A stretch of DNA of 64,000 nt from contig JAJZRO010000005.1 in assembly GCA_021802645.1 (NCBI GenBank), positions 94,281 through 158,280 of the forward strand. Direction: 5' to 3'. A program made the translations under genes and the position numbers. This document shows, piece after piece, positions 15,958 through 25,700 of the stretch (positions are counted from its first letter, which is position 1; the number at the start of each line of letters is the position of its first letter). Origin of the DNA: Deltaproteobacteria bacterium (GTDB lineage: Bacteria; Desulfobacterota; Desulfobulbia; Desulfobulbales; Desulfurivibrionaceae). The notes under the pieces are model-generated. The model ran no database searches. It was not told the DNA's origin and saw nothing but the letters and a program-made list of their open reading frames with translations.

Positions 15958-17950
15958 ATGGCATGACAGGGTGGCTGCTGTTTTCCGGTCCCGGCTTGGC
16001 GGCAGGACCACCACCATTCCCCCCCTCCTCGATGATCTCGGGGTCACCGGTATCGGTTGTTGTTGGCTTGGTTTCACCGCTGTCCAGCGTGGCACCTTCA
16101 GGTTTGGCAAAATCCTCGGCCGGATAGATCTTGCGGGCGGCCCCCATAAACTCGAGCCAGATCGGTGCGGCGGCATGCCCGCCGGTTTCGTTTCTGCCAA
16201 GGGTGGCCTTTTGGTCGAAGCCGATCCAGACGCTGGTGACCAGTTCCGGAGTGTAGCCGATGAACCAGGCATCCATATACTTGTCGGTGGTGCCTGTCTT
16301 GCCGGCCGCGGGAATCCCGAGGCTCCGCACGCTCGTGGCGGTACCTTCTTGAATAACCCCTTCGAGTATCTGGGTCATCTGGTAGGCGATCCGCGGGTCC
16401 AGTACGCGTTTGGGCTCTGGCGTGTTTTCTTCCAGGGTTTTGCCGTTCTTGTCGGTAATTTTTTTGATGAAGATCGGTTGGTGGTAGTCACCCCCAGAGG
16501 CAAAGACCCCATAGGCGGCAGTGAGCTCCTGCATGGAGAGTTCGGAGGTGCCAAGGGCCAAGGAGAGGTCGGTGTTGAGTGGCGAGGTGATGCCGAAGTC
16601 GCGTGCCATGGCAATGGCGTTGGCCACCCCGATCTCCTGGAGAATTTTGATGGTGACGACATTTCGCGAATAGACCAGGGCATCACGGAAGGTGGTCGGG
16701 CCGTGGTATTTGTTGTCAAAGTTTTTCGGTTCCCAGTGCGTTCCGGCGGTGGCGCCCTGGAGACGGAGGGGTTCGTCGACGATGACCGTCGATGGCGTCA
16801 TCCCGCGGTTGAGCGCCGCCGCGTAGATGATGGGCTTGAAGGCCGAGCCGGGCTGGCGTCTGGCTTGGATGGCGCGATTGTATTGGCTGCGGGAGAAATC
16901 GGTGCCTCCCACGAGTGCCCGGACCATGCCGGTGCGTGCCTCCATAGCCAGCAATGCCGCTTGGGGAAGCGTGGCGGGGTGCTCTTTCTGGCGTGTCTCC
17001 CAGTTGGCCACCCCTCGCTTCACCGCTGCCACCGCCTCCTTCTGGAGTTTCTGGTCGAGGGTGGTGTAGATGTGCAGCCCGTCGTTGATCAGCCGTTCCT
17101 CGCCGTACCGTTCCTCGACATAGTTGCGGACCTGCTGGATGAAATAGTTGTTTTCTTCCGCATAGGTCGTGGTCGGCCCCCAGATCAAGGGCTGCTTGTA
17201 TGCCTTCTGGGCGGCCGCGGCCGTGATGAAGCCCTCCTCCGCCATGCGGTTCAGCACGTAGGCCTGGCGGCTTTTGGCAAGTTTGTAGTTGCGGAACGGC
17301 GAGTAGCGGCTGGGTGCCTGGGGGAGGCCGGCCAGCAGGGAGATCTCCGCCAGGTTGAGGTCGCTGGCGTGTTTGTCGAAATAGACCTGGGCCGCCGCCT
17401 CAACACCATAGGCGCCGCTGCCGAGGTAGATCTCGTTGAGGTAGATGTGGAGAATTTCCTCCTTGGTCAGAGCCCGGTCGATCCGGAAGGCAAGGATCGC
17501 CTCCTTGAGCTTGCGGGTGTAAGTCTTTTCGGGGGTGAGTAGAAGCACCCGGGCGACCTGCTGGGTGATGGTGCTGGCGCCCTGACCGCGGTCGCCGGTC
17601 CGCAGGTTGTGAAAGATTGCCCGCAGAATCGACCAGCCGTCCACTCCGCTGTGTTGATAAAAACGCGCGTCTTCCGCCGCGATAAAGGCCTTGGGGAGTA
17701 AGGGCGGCAGGGTGGCGACCCCTACTTCGATCCGATTCTGCCGGAAGATACGGGCGACGATTTTGTCTTGATCGTCATAGACAAAGGAGGTGGCCGATGG
17801 CTGATAGGTGCCAAGGGCACGGATGTCCGGGATGTCGAGGAAGAGAAAAAAGTAGAGGGTGGCACCGACGAAGAGCGACAGGGCAAAGGCGATTGACAAC
17901 AGGAAAACGGCAAGATGCGTGGCGGTCCACCGCCGGATGCTGGTAGTCAC
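15956..17950 (-). CDS. Class A penicillin-binding protein (PBP1A family) glycosyltransferase/transpeptidase
   Basis: A 664-residue bifunctional peptidoglycan synthase with an N-terminal membrane anchor (about 12-36). The glycosyltransferase domain (about 70-230) has EDARFYQHSGVD and GASTITQQVAR. The transpeptidase domain (about 320-590) has the catalytic serine in PGSAFKP, the SRN triad and AGKTGTT. The C-terminus is a low-complexity Glu/Gly/Pro tail after GHAAAPIW. The start is GTG at 17950 without an obvious ribosome binding site. It acts at the outer face of the inner membrane. Family assignment is firm; the 1A versus 1B subtype is less so. Confidence 0.92.
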   Translation of the reverse strand: MTTSIRRWTATHLAVFLLSIAFALSLFVGATLYFFLFLDIPDIRALGTYQPSATSFVYDDQDKIVARIFRQNRIEVGVATLPPLLPKAFIAAEDARFYQHSGVDGWSILRAIFHNLRTGDRGQGASTITQQVARVLLLTPEKTYTRKLKEAILAFRIDRALTKEEILHIYLNEIYLGSGAYGVEAAAQVYFDKHASDLNLAEISLLAGLPQAPSRYSPFRNYKLAKSRQAYVLNRMAEEGFITAAAAQKAYKQPLIWGPTTTYAEENNYFIQQVRNYVEERYGEERLINDGLHIYTTLDQKLQKEAVAAVKRGVANWETRQKEHPATLPQAALLAMEARTGMVRALVGGTDFSRSQYNRAIQARRQPGSAFKPIIYAAALNRGMTPSTVIVDEPLRLQGATAGTHWEPKNFDNKYHGPTTFRDALVYSRNVVTIKILQEIGVANAIAMARDFGITSPLNTDLSLALGTSELSMQELTAAYGVFASGGDYHQPIFIKKITDKNGKTLEENTPEPKRVLDPRIAYQMTQILEGVIQEGTATSVRSLGIPAAGKTGTTDKYMDAWFIGYTPELVTSVWIGFDQKATLGRNETGGHAAAPIWLEFMGAARKIYPAEDFAKPEGATLDSGETKPTTTDTGDPEIIEEGGNGGGPAAKPGPENSSHPVMP

Positions 17951-18224
17951 GGTAGGGTCGGTTCGAGCAGCGGTGGGAGGCGGTCACCAATTCATTAAAA
18001 ATAAGAAGGGACAGAAGGTTGGCTGATCCGACCTTTTATCACAGCCCCGCCCGGACCGCAAGAGAAAGGATGTTTGGGCTGGGAGGACAGCAGGAAGCCA
18101 CGGCTGCGGTGAAGGGTGCCCTGAGAGGAATTACCCTGAGGTGGCGGCGTCGCGGCCTGAGGGTGGTCTGCCCGGCCAGGTTACGCGGAGTCCCGCAGTT
18201 TTCCCCGTCATCAAGGGAGGTTGT
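17951..18224. other. Intergenic region upstream of PBP1A, no supported gene
   Basis: Together with 18372-18761 this forms a low-GC untranslated stretch. An open frame at 18019-18438 has no ribosome binding site or family pattern. The promoter of the minus-strand PBP1A gene must lie near 17951-18020; none is convincing by eye. Confidence 0.4.
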
Positions 18225-18371
18225 ATGGAGGAGAAGCTGCATCGTGGGATTATTTTGCGTCATGCTCTGGTTTTCTGGTGGGAGCATTTTGCGCCGGTGT
18301 TCAAGGTGGCACTCTCCGAGACGATGGGTAACTTTTTTGTTGCCGGGGGACAGAATTTTTGCAAAATATAG
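18225..18371 (+). CDS. Possible 48-residue small protein
   Basis: A short frame starting at ATG 18225 directly after AGGGAGG (18215-18221), a good ribosome binding site. It runs MEEKLHRGIILRHALVFWW and on to a TAG at 18369-18371. It is amphipathic and rich in aromatic residues, with one cysteine near the end and no clear membrane helix. No family is recognised. It lies 390 bases before the NrfD-1 transcription unit, in DNA of lower GC than the neighbours. It may be spurious; the ribosome binding site is the only positive evidence. Confidence 0.3.
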   Translation: MEEKLHRGIILRHALVFWWEHFAPVFKVALSETMGNFFVAGGQNFCKI

Positions 18372-18436
18372 CACTTGTCATTTCAGATTATCGTATTGTT
18401 TGTGTGTATATTTTTGGTATTTTTTGGATTCCTGTT

Positions 18437-18566
18437 AATGGCATGTTGCATATGTCGTTTGCGGTGCATATTGCCTCGTCAGGTTTTTGGGTAGAGGCTG
18501 TTTGTGGAAAAAATATGCGCCAAAAAAGAATAAAAACTTGACAATGACATGTTGCAATAATAGGCT
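18437..18566 (+). promoter_or_regulatory. Promoter region of NrfD module 1 with a repeated 14-base motif
   Basis: Candidate -35 TTGACA (18538-18543) and weak -10 TAGGCT (18561-18566), 17 bases apart. The motif AATGRCATGTTGCA occurs twice with one mismatch: at 18437-18450, and at 18543-18556 inside the spacer. A regulator binding both sites, perhaps the MerR encoded downstream, could control this promoter (inference). Confidence 0.4.
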
Positions 18567-18594
18567 GATTTTAAATTCGGGCATGAACGGCATT

Positions 18595-18740
18595 TATGGG
18601 TATCGAAAAGAATAGAAATTTCCCTTTAAGAAAGGAGGTGACACCGCGGGAAAGAGACTGAAAAAAACACGGAACCCCCCTGCTCGGGACCGCCATCCTT
18701 GGTAGGGAATCGATGAACCAACAGCCTGGTTGGACAGGTC
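18595..18740 (+). promoter_or_regulatory. Conserved untranslated leader 1 (before NrfD module 1)
   Basis: This leader shares sequence with the leader before NrfD-2 (37625-37762). Shared elements in order: ATGGG plus an A-rich stretch, the identical 14-mer GAAAGGAGGTGACA, a C/G-rich block, and GGAATCGA followed by AACCAAC and a CAGG/CCTGG element. The 14-mer is fully complementary to the 16S anti-Shine-Dalgarno end, yet no start codon is suitably placed after it. A CCAAC/GTTGG hairpin lies near 18718-18733. It could be a structured regulatory RNA; no known riboswitch consensus was recognised. Confidence 0.5.
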
Positions 18741-18761
18741 GTTTGATTGAGGAGAAACAAG

Positions 18762-18869
18762 ATGGAAGGTCTACTGTTTTTAGTACTGTGGCTTGGCTGC
18801 GCAACACTCCATACTTTGTTTGACCTGAAGATCAAACCCTTGATCCGGGCGCACGAAGAAGAATTCTGA
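18762..18869 (+). CDS. 35-residue single-span membrane protein at the head of NrfD module 1
   Basis: ATG 18762 follows GAGGAG (18750-18755) and encodes a hydrophobic N-terminal helix (MEGLLFLVLWLGCATLHTLF). A short charged tail follows, ending EEEF, with TGA at 18867-18869. The single helix with a C-terminal charged tail resembles small accessory subunits of respiratory complexes. It lies 84 bases before NrfD-1 in the same direction. No family is recognised. The strong ribosome binding site, clean hydrophobicity and position support a real gene; an association with the NrfD protein is inferred from context. Confidence 0.55.
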   Translation: MEGLLFLVLWLGCATLHTLFDLKIKPLIRAHEEEF

Positions 18870-18953
18870 TCTTGGTGTACTTGAGGAATGGAAGAACGGC
18901 ATCCGCTGGTGCCGAAGCTTTGATCAAGGTTTAACAAAAGAGGAGTGTGTCCC

Positions 18954-20144
18954 ATGAATAACCTATTATCGAGTGTGCTCCCGCAGGAAGGTCTTGCGGT
19001 CAGTTCATCCCGCGCTTACAACACTGCCGTTGCAGTGAGCGGTCTTTTGGCCGCTGCCGGTGTCGCCTTCGGTCTCCATGCCATGCTCATTGGGCATGAG
19101 CATGCCTATGGCGTTACCCGCGAAGTTCCATGGGGGCTTTTGATCGCCTCCTATGTCTTCTTTGTTGTCACCTCGACCGGGCTCTGCCTGGTCTCCTCCA
19201 TCGGCCATGTCTTTGGCGTAGAGGCCTTCAAGCCGATTGCCAAGCGTTCCGTTTTCATGGCCATCGTCACCATCATCTCCGGTTTTCTCGTCATCGCATT
19301 CGAGATCGAAAATCCCTGGCGGATGCCGATCTACAACATGCTCTCTCCCAACCCCACCTCCAATATCTGGTGGATGGGCACGCTGTACGGTGCGTATCTG
19401 TTCTTTATGGTAGTGGAGTTCGCGCTGTTGCAGATGGAGAAGCATAAGATTGCTGGTACCTTCGGCCTGATGGGCGTGATCGCCGGTGTGGCCGCCCACA
19501 GCAATCTGGGCGCCGTTTTCGGCCTGTTGAATGGCCGTGAGTTCTGGCATGGCCCCTACATGCCGATCTACTTCATCACCTCGGCGATGATGAGCGGCTG
19601 CGCCGCGGTGCTCTTTTTCTTCTGGGTCGGCTATAAGGCGAATGGCTGGCAGATGAGCGAGCGGCTGAAGGATTCGCTGCGCACCACCGCCAAGCTCGGT
19701 GCCACCCTGACCGCGGTGATCATGTTCTTCACCACCTGGAAGATGATCTCCGGTGTCTCCGGCGAACCCCCAGGAAAGTACCAGGCGATGATGGCCCTGA
19801 TCAGCGGGCCGTATTCGGTGAATTTCTGGGTCGGCGAGGTCATGCTCGGCATGGTGATTCCCTTTGCCCTCATTCTGTTGGCTCGGGCCAAGAACCTGCA
19901 ACTGCTCTTCGTGGCCGCTGCCGCCCAGATCGTCGGCATCTTCTTCATGCGCTACGATCTGGTGGTGGTCGGTCAGATTGTGCCGGGGTTCCATGGCATG
20001 GGCATCGAGGACCTGCCGGAGCTTTTCTCCTATATGCCGTCCCTTCACGAGGTGATGGTCACCGTGGGCGGGATTTCGCTCTGCGTCATGGGTTTCCTCA
20101 TGGGCGAGCGGCTGTTCAAGGGACATCTCTCCGAGGACCACTAA
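18954..20144 (+). CDS. NrfD/PsrC-family integral membrane quinol oxidoreductase subunit, copy 1
   Basis: 396 residues with about ten hydrophobic helices. NrfD/PsrC-type proteins exchange electrons or protons between menaquinol and a periplasmic FeS subunit. Conserved blocks shared with copy 2 at 37838-39022 include RE(V/M)PWG(L/I)LI, STGLCL, LSP.LTSNIWWMGTLY, NLGAVF and QRYDLVV (here MRYDLVV). Start 18954 is set by AAAAGAGGAG at 18936-18945. No FeS or catalytic subunit is adjacent; only a MerR gene follows, 21 bases away. The physiological partner is therefore unknown and may be the ferredoxin at 35609 or a distant protein. Confidence 0.85.
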   Translation: MNNLLSSVLPQEGLAVSSSRAYNTAVAVSGLLAAAGVAFGLHAMLIGHEHAYGVTREVPWGLLIASYVFFVVTSTGLCLVSSIGHVFGVEAFKPIAKRSVFMAIVTIISGFLVIAFEIENPWRMPIYNMLSPNPTSNIWWMGTLYGAYLFFMVVEFALLQMEKHKIAGTFGLMGVIAGVAAHSNLGAVFGLLNGREFWHGPYMPIYFITSAMMSGCAAVLFFFWVGYKANGWQMSERLKDSLRTTAKLGATLTAVIMFFTTWKMISGVSGEPPGKYQAMMALISGPYSVNFWVGEVMLGMVIPFALILLARAKNLQLLFVAAAAQIVGIFFMRYDLVVVGQIVPGFHGMGIEDLPELFSYMPSLHEVMVTVGGISLCVMGFLMGERLFKGHLSEDH

Positions 20145-20165
20145 AACAGCAAAGGAGAAAAGGAC

Positions 20166-20615
20166 ATGGTGGCCAAGAAAAAGACCGCCGTCCAGCCCTT
20201 GCGGCCTGACCTACCGATCTATCCCATTGGTGTGGCTGCCAAGTTGTTGGATGTCCATCCCCGGACCCTTCGAATCTACGAGGAGGAGGGGCTGATCGAA
20301 CCGGCGCATCATGGAACCAGAAGGCTTTATTCACCCAACGACATCAAGTGGATTACCTGTCTGCGTTCCATGATTCACGACCAGGGGATCAGCATCCCGG
20401 GGTTGAAACGGCTGCTCTCGCTGGCGCCCTGCTGGGAGGTCGCTGACTGTCCTGCCGAGGTGCATGAGGTCTGCGAAGCCAGGATGGACAAGGCGCCTCC
20501 GCGATCAATGCGGATAGCCGGTGATGAGGTCGCCGAAAAAAAAGCCAAAGCGGCCGAGCAGGCAAAAAAAAAGTCCAGCTCTGGCCGCGACCACAAACAG
20601 GCCGGGCGCAGCTGA
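20166..20615 (+). CDS. MerR-family regulator with a three-cysteine motif, copy 1
   Basis: 149 residues. The MerR winged helix-turn-helix (about 18-85) reads YPIGVAAKLLDVHPRTLRIY, followed by WITCLRSMIHDQGISIPGLKRLL. Next comes PCWEVADCPAEVHEVC, a C-x5-C-x7-C arrangement; the MerR at 39110 has exactly the same spacing. A lysine-rich tail of about 40 residues ends the protein. Such cysteines could bind a metal or an iron-sulfur cluster, as in SoxR, although the spacing differs from SoxR. The gene shares a transcript with NrfD-1 and ends in a strong terminator. DNA binding is firm; sensing is inferred. Confidence 0.85.
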   Translation: MVAKKKTAVQPLRPDLPIYPIGVAAKLLDVHPRTLRIYEEEGLIEPAHHGTRRLYSPNDIKWITCLRSMIHDQGISIPGLKRLLSLAPCWEVADCPAEVHEVCEARMDKAPPRSMRIAGDEVAEKKAKAAEQAKKKSSSGRDHKQAGRS

Positions 20616-20649
20616 TACCGCTGCGAAGGGCTAGTAACGAGTAACCAAA

Positions 20650-20682
20650 GGCCGGAAGGGATTCACCCTTCCGGCCTTTTTT
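20650..20682 (+). terminator. Terminator of NrfD module 1
   Basis: Perfect 11-bp stem (GGCCGGAAGGG at 20650-20660 with CCCTTCCGGCC at 20666-20676) and a five-base loop, followed by six T. Confidence 0.93.
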
Positions 20683-20752
20683 GTCGCCCCTGCCTGCAAT
20701 GTCCTGCCTTTAGGGCTTTCCCTGCCCGACAGATCGCAACGACCCAAACAGC

Positions 20753-20801
20753 TTGACAAGCGGTGGTGAACGCCGTACGTTCGGAGTGAATATTCACTCC
20801 G
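20753..20801 (+). promoter_or_regulatory. Promoter and 20-bp palindromic operator of the tetR-RND operon
   Basis: TTGACA at 20753-20758 and a weak -10 TACGTT at 20776-20781 (17-base spacer). Immediately downstream is the perfect palindrome CGGAGTGAATATTCACTCCG (20782-20801), ending 14 bases before the TetR start codon. Its position over the transcription start fits autorepression by the TetR protein and co-control of the pump genes downstream. Confidence 0.75.
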
Positions 20802-20815
20802 GCAGGAGGGCCTGA

Positions 20816-21391
20816 ATGGCGCCGTCCGAAAAACGTCAAGAAATACTCCATGCGGCACTGGAACTGATTGCCGAACATGGTTTCCATGGCGCCCCCATCG
20901 CCGCGATCGCCGAGCGGGCCAATGTGGGCGCGGGAACCATCTACCGCTATTTCGAAACCAAAGACGTGCTTATCACTGAACTGTTTCAGGAATTACATGA
21001 TAGAGTATGCCAGGGGCTGCTGAAGGGATATGAGCCGGATAAGCCGCTCAAGGAGCGGTTCATCCACCTGAACACGGCATTGCTCCGTTATTTTATCAAT
21101 AACCCCTTGGAGTTCCGCTTCCTCGAGCAACACTTCAACTCGCCCTATGGGAATGCCTTTCGTCGTGCCCGCCTCATGGGGCCGGGCGAAGACAATGACT
21201 TGTATCGTAGCCTTCTGGAGGAGGGGGTGGCGCAGCGGGTTATCAAGGATCTTCCGCTGGTGGTGCTCATCGCCTTGGCTTTCGGCCCGCTGCTGGCGGT
21301 GGCCCGCGATCATATTCTCGGTTTTGTTGCACTGGACGATGCCCTGTTGGTGCAGACGGTTTACGCCTGCTGGGATGGCATCAAAAGATAA
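20816..21391 (+). CDS. TetR/AcrR-family repressor of the RND efflux operon
   Basis: 191 residues with an N-terminal TetR helix-turn-helix (about 6-52; ILHAALELIAEHGFHGAPIA, then NVGAGTIYRYFETKD) and an all-helical ligand domain. The start at 20816 has GGAGG nine bases upstream. Its position directly downstream of a perfect palindrome and upstream of acrA/acrB/oprM-type genes is the classical layout of a local efflux repressor (AcrR, TtgR). The ligand cannot be predicted. A 167-base gap to the next gene could hold a second promoter, but no terminator is seen, so it may be part of one operon. Confidence 0.88.
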   Translation: MAPSEKRQEILHAALELIAEHGFHGAPIAAIAERANVGAGTIYRYFETKDVLITELFQELHDRVCQGLLKGYEPDKPLKERFIHLNTALLRYFINNPLEFRFLEQHFNSPYGNAFRRARLMGPGEDNDLYRSLLEEGVAQRVIKDLPLVVLIALAFGPLLAVARDHILGFVALDDALLVQTVYACWDGIKR

Positions 21392-21558
21392 GGTGACGGT
21401 GGGCGGGAGAATGAGGGTTCCGCCCGGGCTGCACAGTGAAGCGTGTTTTGGGTTCAAGGTCGATAACGTACTCCTGCCGGGGTTGCTGGGCATATTCTTT
21501 GCCACTGCCCCTGTGCCCGTGGGGGAGAGCGTATAACCACTATTGAGGTGCATCTGTG

Positions 21559-22752
21559 ATGAGAACCACCGACAGATTCAAAGCGCTCGCCCTGACGGCA
21601 ATTTTGGGGGGCATGTTCGTGATGGCCGGTTGTGGCCGGCAACCTGAGAAGCCGCCGCAAGGCACGCCAGAAGTGGGCGTGGTAGCGATGGCGCCGGCCG
21701 CGGTCACTCTCACCACGGAGCTGTCGGGTCGGGTAGCTCCCCATCTGCTTGCCGAGGTGCGTCCTCAAGTTGGGGGAATCATTCAAAAAAGGTTGTTTGT
21801 CGAGGGGTCTGAAGTAAAGGCGGGGCAAGTGCTGTATCAAATTGATCCCGCCACCTACCAGGCTGCGTACGATAGCGCCAAGGCGGCCCTGGCCAAGGCG
21901 GACGGCAATCTTGTCCCGGCCCGGCTCAAGGAGGAGCGCTACCGCGAATTGGTGGCGATCAAGGCCGTGAGCCAGCAGGAGTACGACGATGCGAGTGCCC
22001 TGCGCAAACAGGCCGAAGCCGAGGTGGCAGCCGGCAAGGCGGCGGTGGAGAGTGCCCGCATCAACCTGGCCTACACCCGGATCACCGCGCCCATCTCCGG
22101 GCGGATCAGCCGGTCGGCCGTGACGCCGGGCGCCTTGGTGACCGCCAATCAGGCGTCCGCCCTGGCGACGATCCAGCAGCTTGATCCGGTCTATGTGGAT
22201 GTGACCCAGTCCAGCGCCGAACTGCTGCGGCTGAAGCGCGATCTGGCCAATGGCAGCCTCAAGGCGGATGGCGCCAACCAGACCAAGGTCAAGCTGCTGC
22301 TGGAGGATGGCACCCCCTATCCGCAGGAGGGGACCCTGAAGTTCAGCGAGGTGACCGTGGACCAGAGCACCGGCTCCGTCACCCTGCGGGCACTTTTCCC
22401 CAATCCCGACCATACGCTGCTGCCAGGGATGTTTGTCCGGGCCGTGGTGCAGGAAGGAGTCAACGCCCAGGCGCTCCTGGTGCCGCAACGCGGGGTCACC
22501 AGGAACCCGAAGGGGGAGGCCATGGTCATGGTGGTCGGCGCTGGGGAGAAGGTGGAGCCGCGGGTTATCAAGGTCTCCCGGACGGTTGGCGACAACTGGC
22601 TGGTGAGCGATGGGCTGAAGGTGGGGGACCGCGTCATTCTGGAAGGGATCCAGAAGGCGCGGCCAGGGACGCCGGTCAAGGCGGTGCCGTTTGTCGGCAA
22701 GGCGGATGCCCCATCGGCCGGGACTCCGCAGCCCCCGGCCGTGAAAAAATAA
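21559..22752 (+). CDS. RND efflux periplasmic adaptor (AcrA/MexA family lipoprotein)
   Basis: 397 residues with a lipoprotein signal (MFVMAGC; Cys about residue 25), a lipoyl/barrel-sandwich half-motif ([20 protein letters not shown]), an alpha-helical hairpin (about 100-165), the second lipoyl half ([17 protein letters not shown]) and a beta-barrel. It links the inner-membrane RND pump to the outer-membrane channel. The start at 21559 is chosen because GAGGTG sits eight bases upstream. It precedes the RND gene by 13 bases. Confidence 0.92.
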   Translation: MRTTDRFKALALTAILGGMFVMAGCGRQPEKPPQGTPEVGVVAMAPAAVTLTTELSGRVAPHLLAEVRPQVGGIIQKRLFVEGSEVKAGQVLYQIDPATYQAAYDSAKAALAKADGNLVPARLKEERYRELVAIKAVSQQEYDDASALRKQAEAEVAAGKAAVESARINLAYTRITAPISGRISRSAVTPGALVTANQASALATIQQLDPVYVDVTQSSAELLRLKRDLANGSLKADGANQTKVKLLLEDGTPYPQEGTLKFSEVTVDQSTGSVTLRALFPNPDHTLLPGMFVRAVVQEGVNAQALLVPQRGVTRNPKGEAMVMVVGAGEKVEPRVIKVSRTVGDNWLVSDGLKVGDRVILEGIQKARPGTPVKAVPFVGKADAPSAGTPQPPAVKK

Positions 22753-22765
22753 AGGAGTCACCCCC

Positions 22766-25700
22766 ATGCCTCGATTTTTCATCAATCGGCCGATCTTTGC
22801 CTGGGTCATCGCCATCATGGTTATGCTGGCCGGCCTGTTGGCGATCAAGACCATGCCGGTCTCCCAGTATCCACCGATCGCGCCGCCCCAGATCACCATC
22901 AATGCCATGTACCCCGGGGCCTCGGCGCAGACCGTGCAGGATACCGTCACCCAGGTCATCGAACAGAAGCTGAACGGGATCGATAACCTGATCTATATGT
23001 CCTCCACCAGCGATTCCGCCGGGGCGGTGGCCATCAACCTCACCTTCAAGGCCGGCACCGACCCGAACATCGCCCAGGTCCAGGTGCAGAACAAGCTGCA
23101 ACTCGCCGTCCCGCTTCTGCCCCAGATCGTGCAGCGCCAGGGGATCGCGGTGGTCAAATCGAGCCGGAACTATCTGATGATCGTGGGGCTGGTCTCGGAA
23201 GACGGCTCCCTGGACCGCAATGCCCTGACCGACTATATGGTTTCCAACCTTCAGGACATCATTAGCCGCCTGGACGGGGTGGGAGAGGTGCTGCTGTTCG
23301 GTACCCAGAACGCCATGCGGATCTGGCTGGACCCTGCCAAGCTGAACAACTTTCATCTGACCGTAAGCGACGTTATCGCCGCCTTGCAGGCCCAGAACGC
23401 CCAGGTTTCGGCCGGTCAATTCGGCGGCACCCCGGCGGTGCCTGGACAACAACTGAACGCCACCATCACCGCCCGCACCCTGCTCCAGACGCCGGAGCAG
23501 TTCGACAACATCATCCTGCGGACCAACCCCGACGGCTCCACGGTACGGCTCAAAGATGTGGCCGAGAGCAAGATCGGCACCGAGAATTACGACATCCAGT
23601 CGTTCTATAACGGAAAACCGGTGGGCGGCATGGCGATCCGGCTGGCGGCCGGCGCCAACGCCCTGGATACGGGCGAGCGGATCAAGGCCAAGATGGAGGA
23701 GTTGTCGAAATACTTCCCCTCCGGCATGAAGGTGGTCTACCCGTATGACACCACTCCCTTTGTCAAGATCTCCATCGAGGAGGTGGTCCGGACCCTCTTT
23801 GAGGCGGTGTGTCTGGTCTTTATCATCATGTTCCTCTTTCTCCAGAACTTCCGCGCCACCCTGATCCCCACCATTGCGGTGCCGGTGGTCTTGCTGGGCA
23901 CCTTCGGCGTCTTGGCGGCCAGCGGTTTTTCCATCAACACCCTGACCATGTTTGCGCTGGTCATCGCCATCGGCCTGCTGGTGGACGACGCCATCGTGGT
24001 GGTGGAGAACGTGGAGCGGATCATGTCCGAGGAGGGGTTGTCGCCCCATGACGCCACCATCAAATCCATGGGCCAGATCACCGGAGCCCTCTGGGGCATC
24101 GCTACCGTGCTTGCGGCGGTCTTTTTGCCGATGGCGTTTTTTGGCGGCTCCACCGGCGTCATCTACCGCCAGTTTTCCATCACCATCATCTCGGCCATGA
24201 TCCTGTCGGTCTTTGTGGCGATGATCCTGACCCCGGCCCTCTGTGCCACCCTGCTCAAGCCGGTGCGGAAAGGACACGAAGCGGGTGAATCGGGCCGGCT
24301 CAGAGGATTCTTCCACTGGTTCAACAAGATGTTCGACCTGGCCAGGAGGCAGTATGAAGGGATCGTCGGCCGCTCCTTTGCCAAGCGGACACGTTATCTG
24401 GTGTTGTACAGCACCATTGTGGCCGCCATGGTTTTCTTTTTCCTCCATCTGCCTACGGCCTTTCTTCCTGATGAAGACCAGGGCTTTCTCATCTGCCAGG
24501 TGCAGTTGCCGGCCGGCGCCACCCAGGAGCGGACGATCCAGGTCCTGCGCCAGGTGGAGCATCACTTTATGGAAAAAGAATCGCAGACGGTGGAAGGGAT
24601 CATCACCGTGGCCGGCTTCAGTTTTGCCGGCCGTGGCCAGAACATGGGGCTGGCCTGGGTGAAGCTCAAGGATTGGAACCTCCGCAGAAGCGCGGAACTG
24701 AAAGCCCCTGCCATTGCCGGCCGGGCCATGCGGGCCTTTTCGAGGTACCGGGACGGTCTGGCCTTTGCCTTTGCCCCGCCTGCCGTCCTCGAGCTGGGGG
24801 TGGCGAACGGCTTTGACTTCCAGCTCCAGGACCGTGGCGGTCTCGGGCACGACAAGCTGATGGAGGCCCGCAACCAGCTGCTCGGCATGGCCACGAAGAA
24901 CCCCAAGCTGGTCGCGGTGCGGCCCAACGGTCAGGATGACGCCCCCCAGTTCAAGCTGGACATCGATGACGTGCGGGCCGAGGCGCTGGGGCTTTCGCCA
25001 ACCGACATCAACAATGTGCTGACCACCGCCTGGGGCAGTTCCTATGTGAACGACTTCATCCAGAACGGCCGGGTCAAGAAGGTCTATCTTCAGGCCGCCG
25101 CCAAGTCCCGGATGCAGCCGCAGGATATCGACAGTTGGTATGTCCGCAACGCCAAAGGCGACATGGTGCCCTTTTCCGCCTTTTCCTCCGCCCGTTGGCA
25201 GTACGCTTCGCCCCGTCTGGAGCGCTATAACGGCATCCCGGCCATGGAGATCATGGGGCAGGCAGCCCCCGGGGTCAGTACCGGTGAGGCGATGGCCGAG
25301 ATGGAGAAGATGGCGGCCGAACTGCCGCCCGGCATCGGCTACGAGTGGACCGGCCTCTCCTATGAGGAGCAACATGCCGGCAAACAAGCGCCGGCGCTCT
25401 ATGCCATCTCGCTTCTGGTCGTCTTCTTGAGCGTGGCGGCTCTCTACGAGAGCTGGACCATCCCCTTTGTCAATCTGCTCATGTTGCCGCTCGGCCTGGT
25501 GGGGGCAGTGACCGCGGTCAAACTGCGGATGCTGCCCAACGACATCTATCTTCAGATCGGCTTGCTTACCACTGTCGGCCTCTCCACCAAGAATGCCATC
25601 CTGATCATCCAGTTCATCAAGGAACAGATGCATCAGGGCCACGAACTGGTCGAGGCCACCCTGGCGGCGGTGAAGATTCGTCTCCGTCCCGTGATTATGA

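Noticed and set aside
18019..18438. 139-codon frame before NrfD module 1
   Set aside because: No ribosome binding site, arginine-rich random-looking translation; overlaps a better small frame at 18225.
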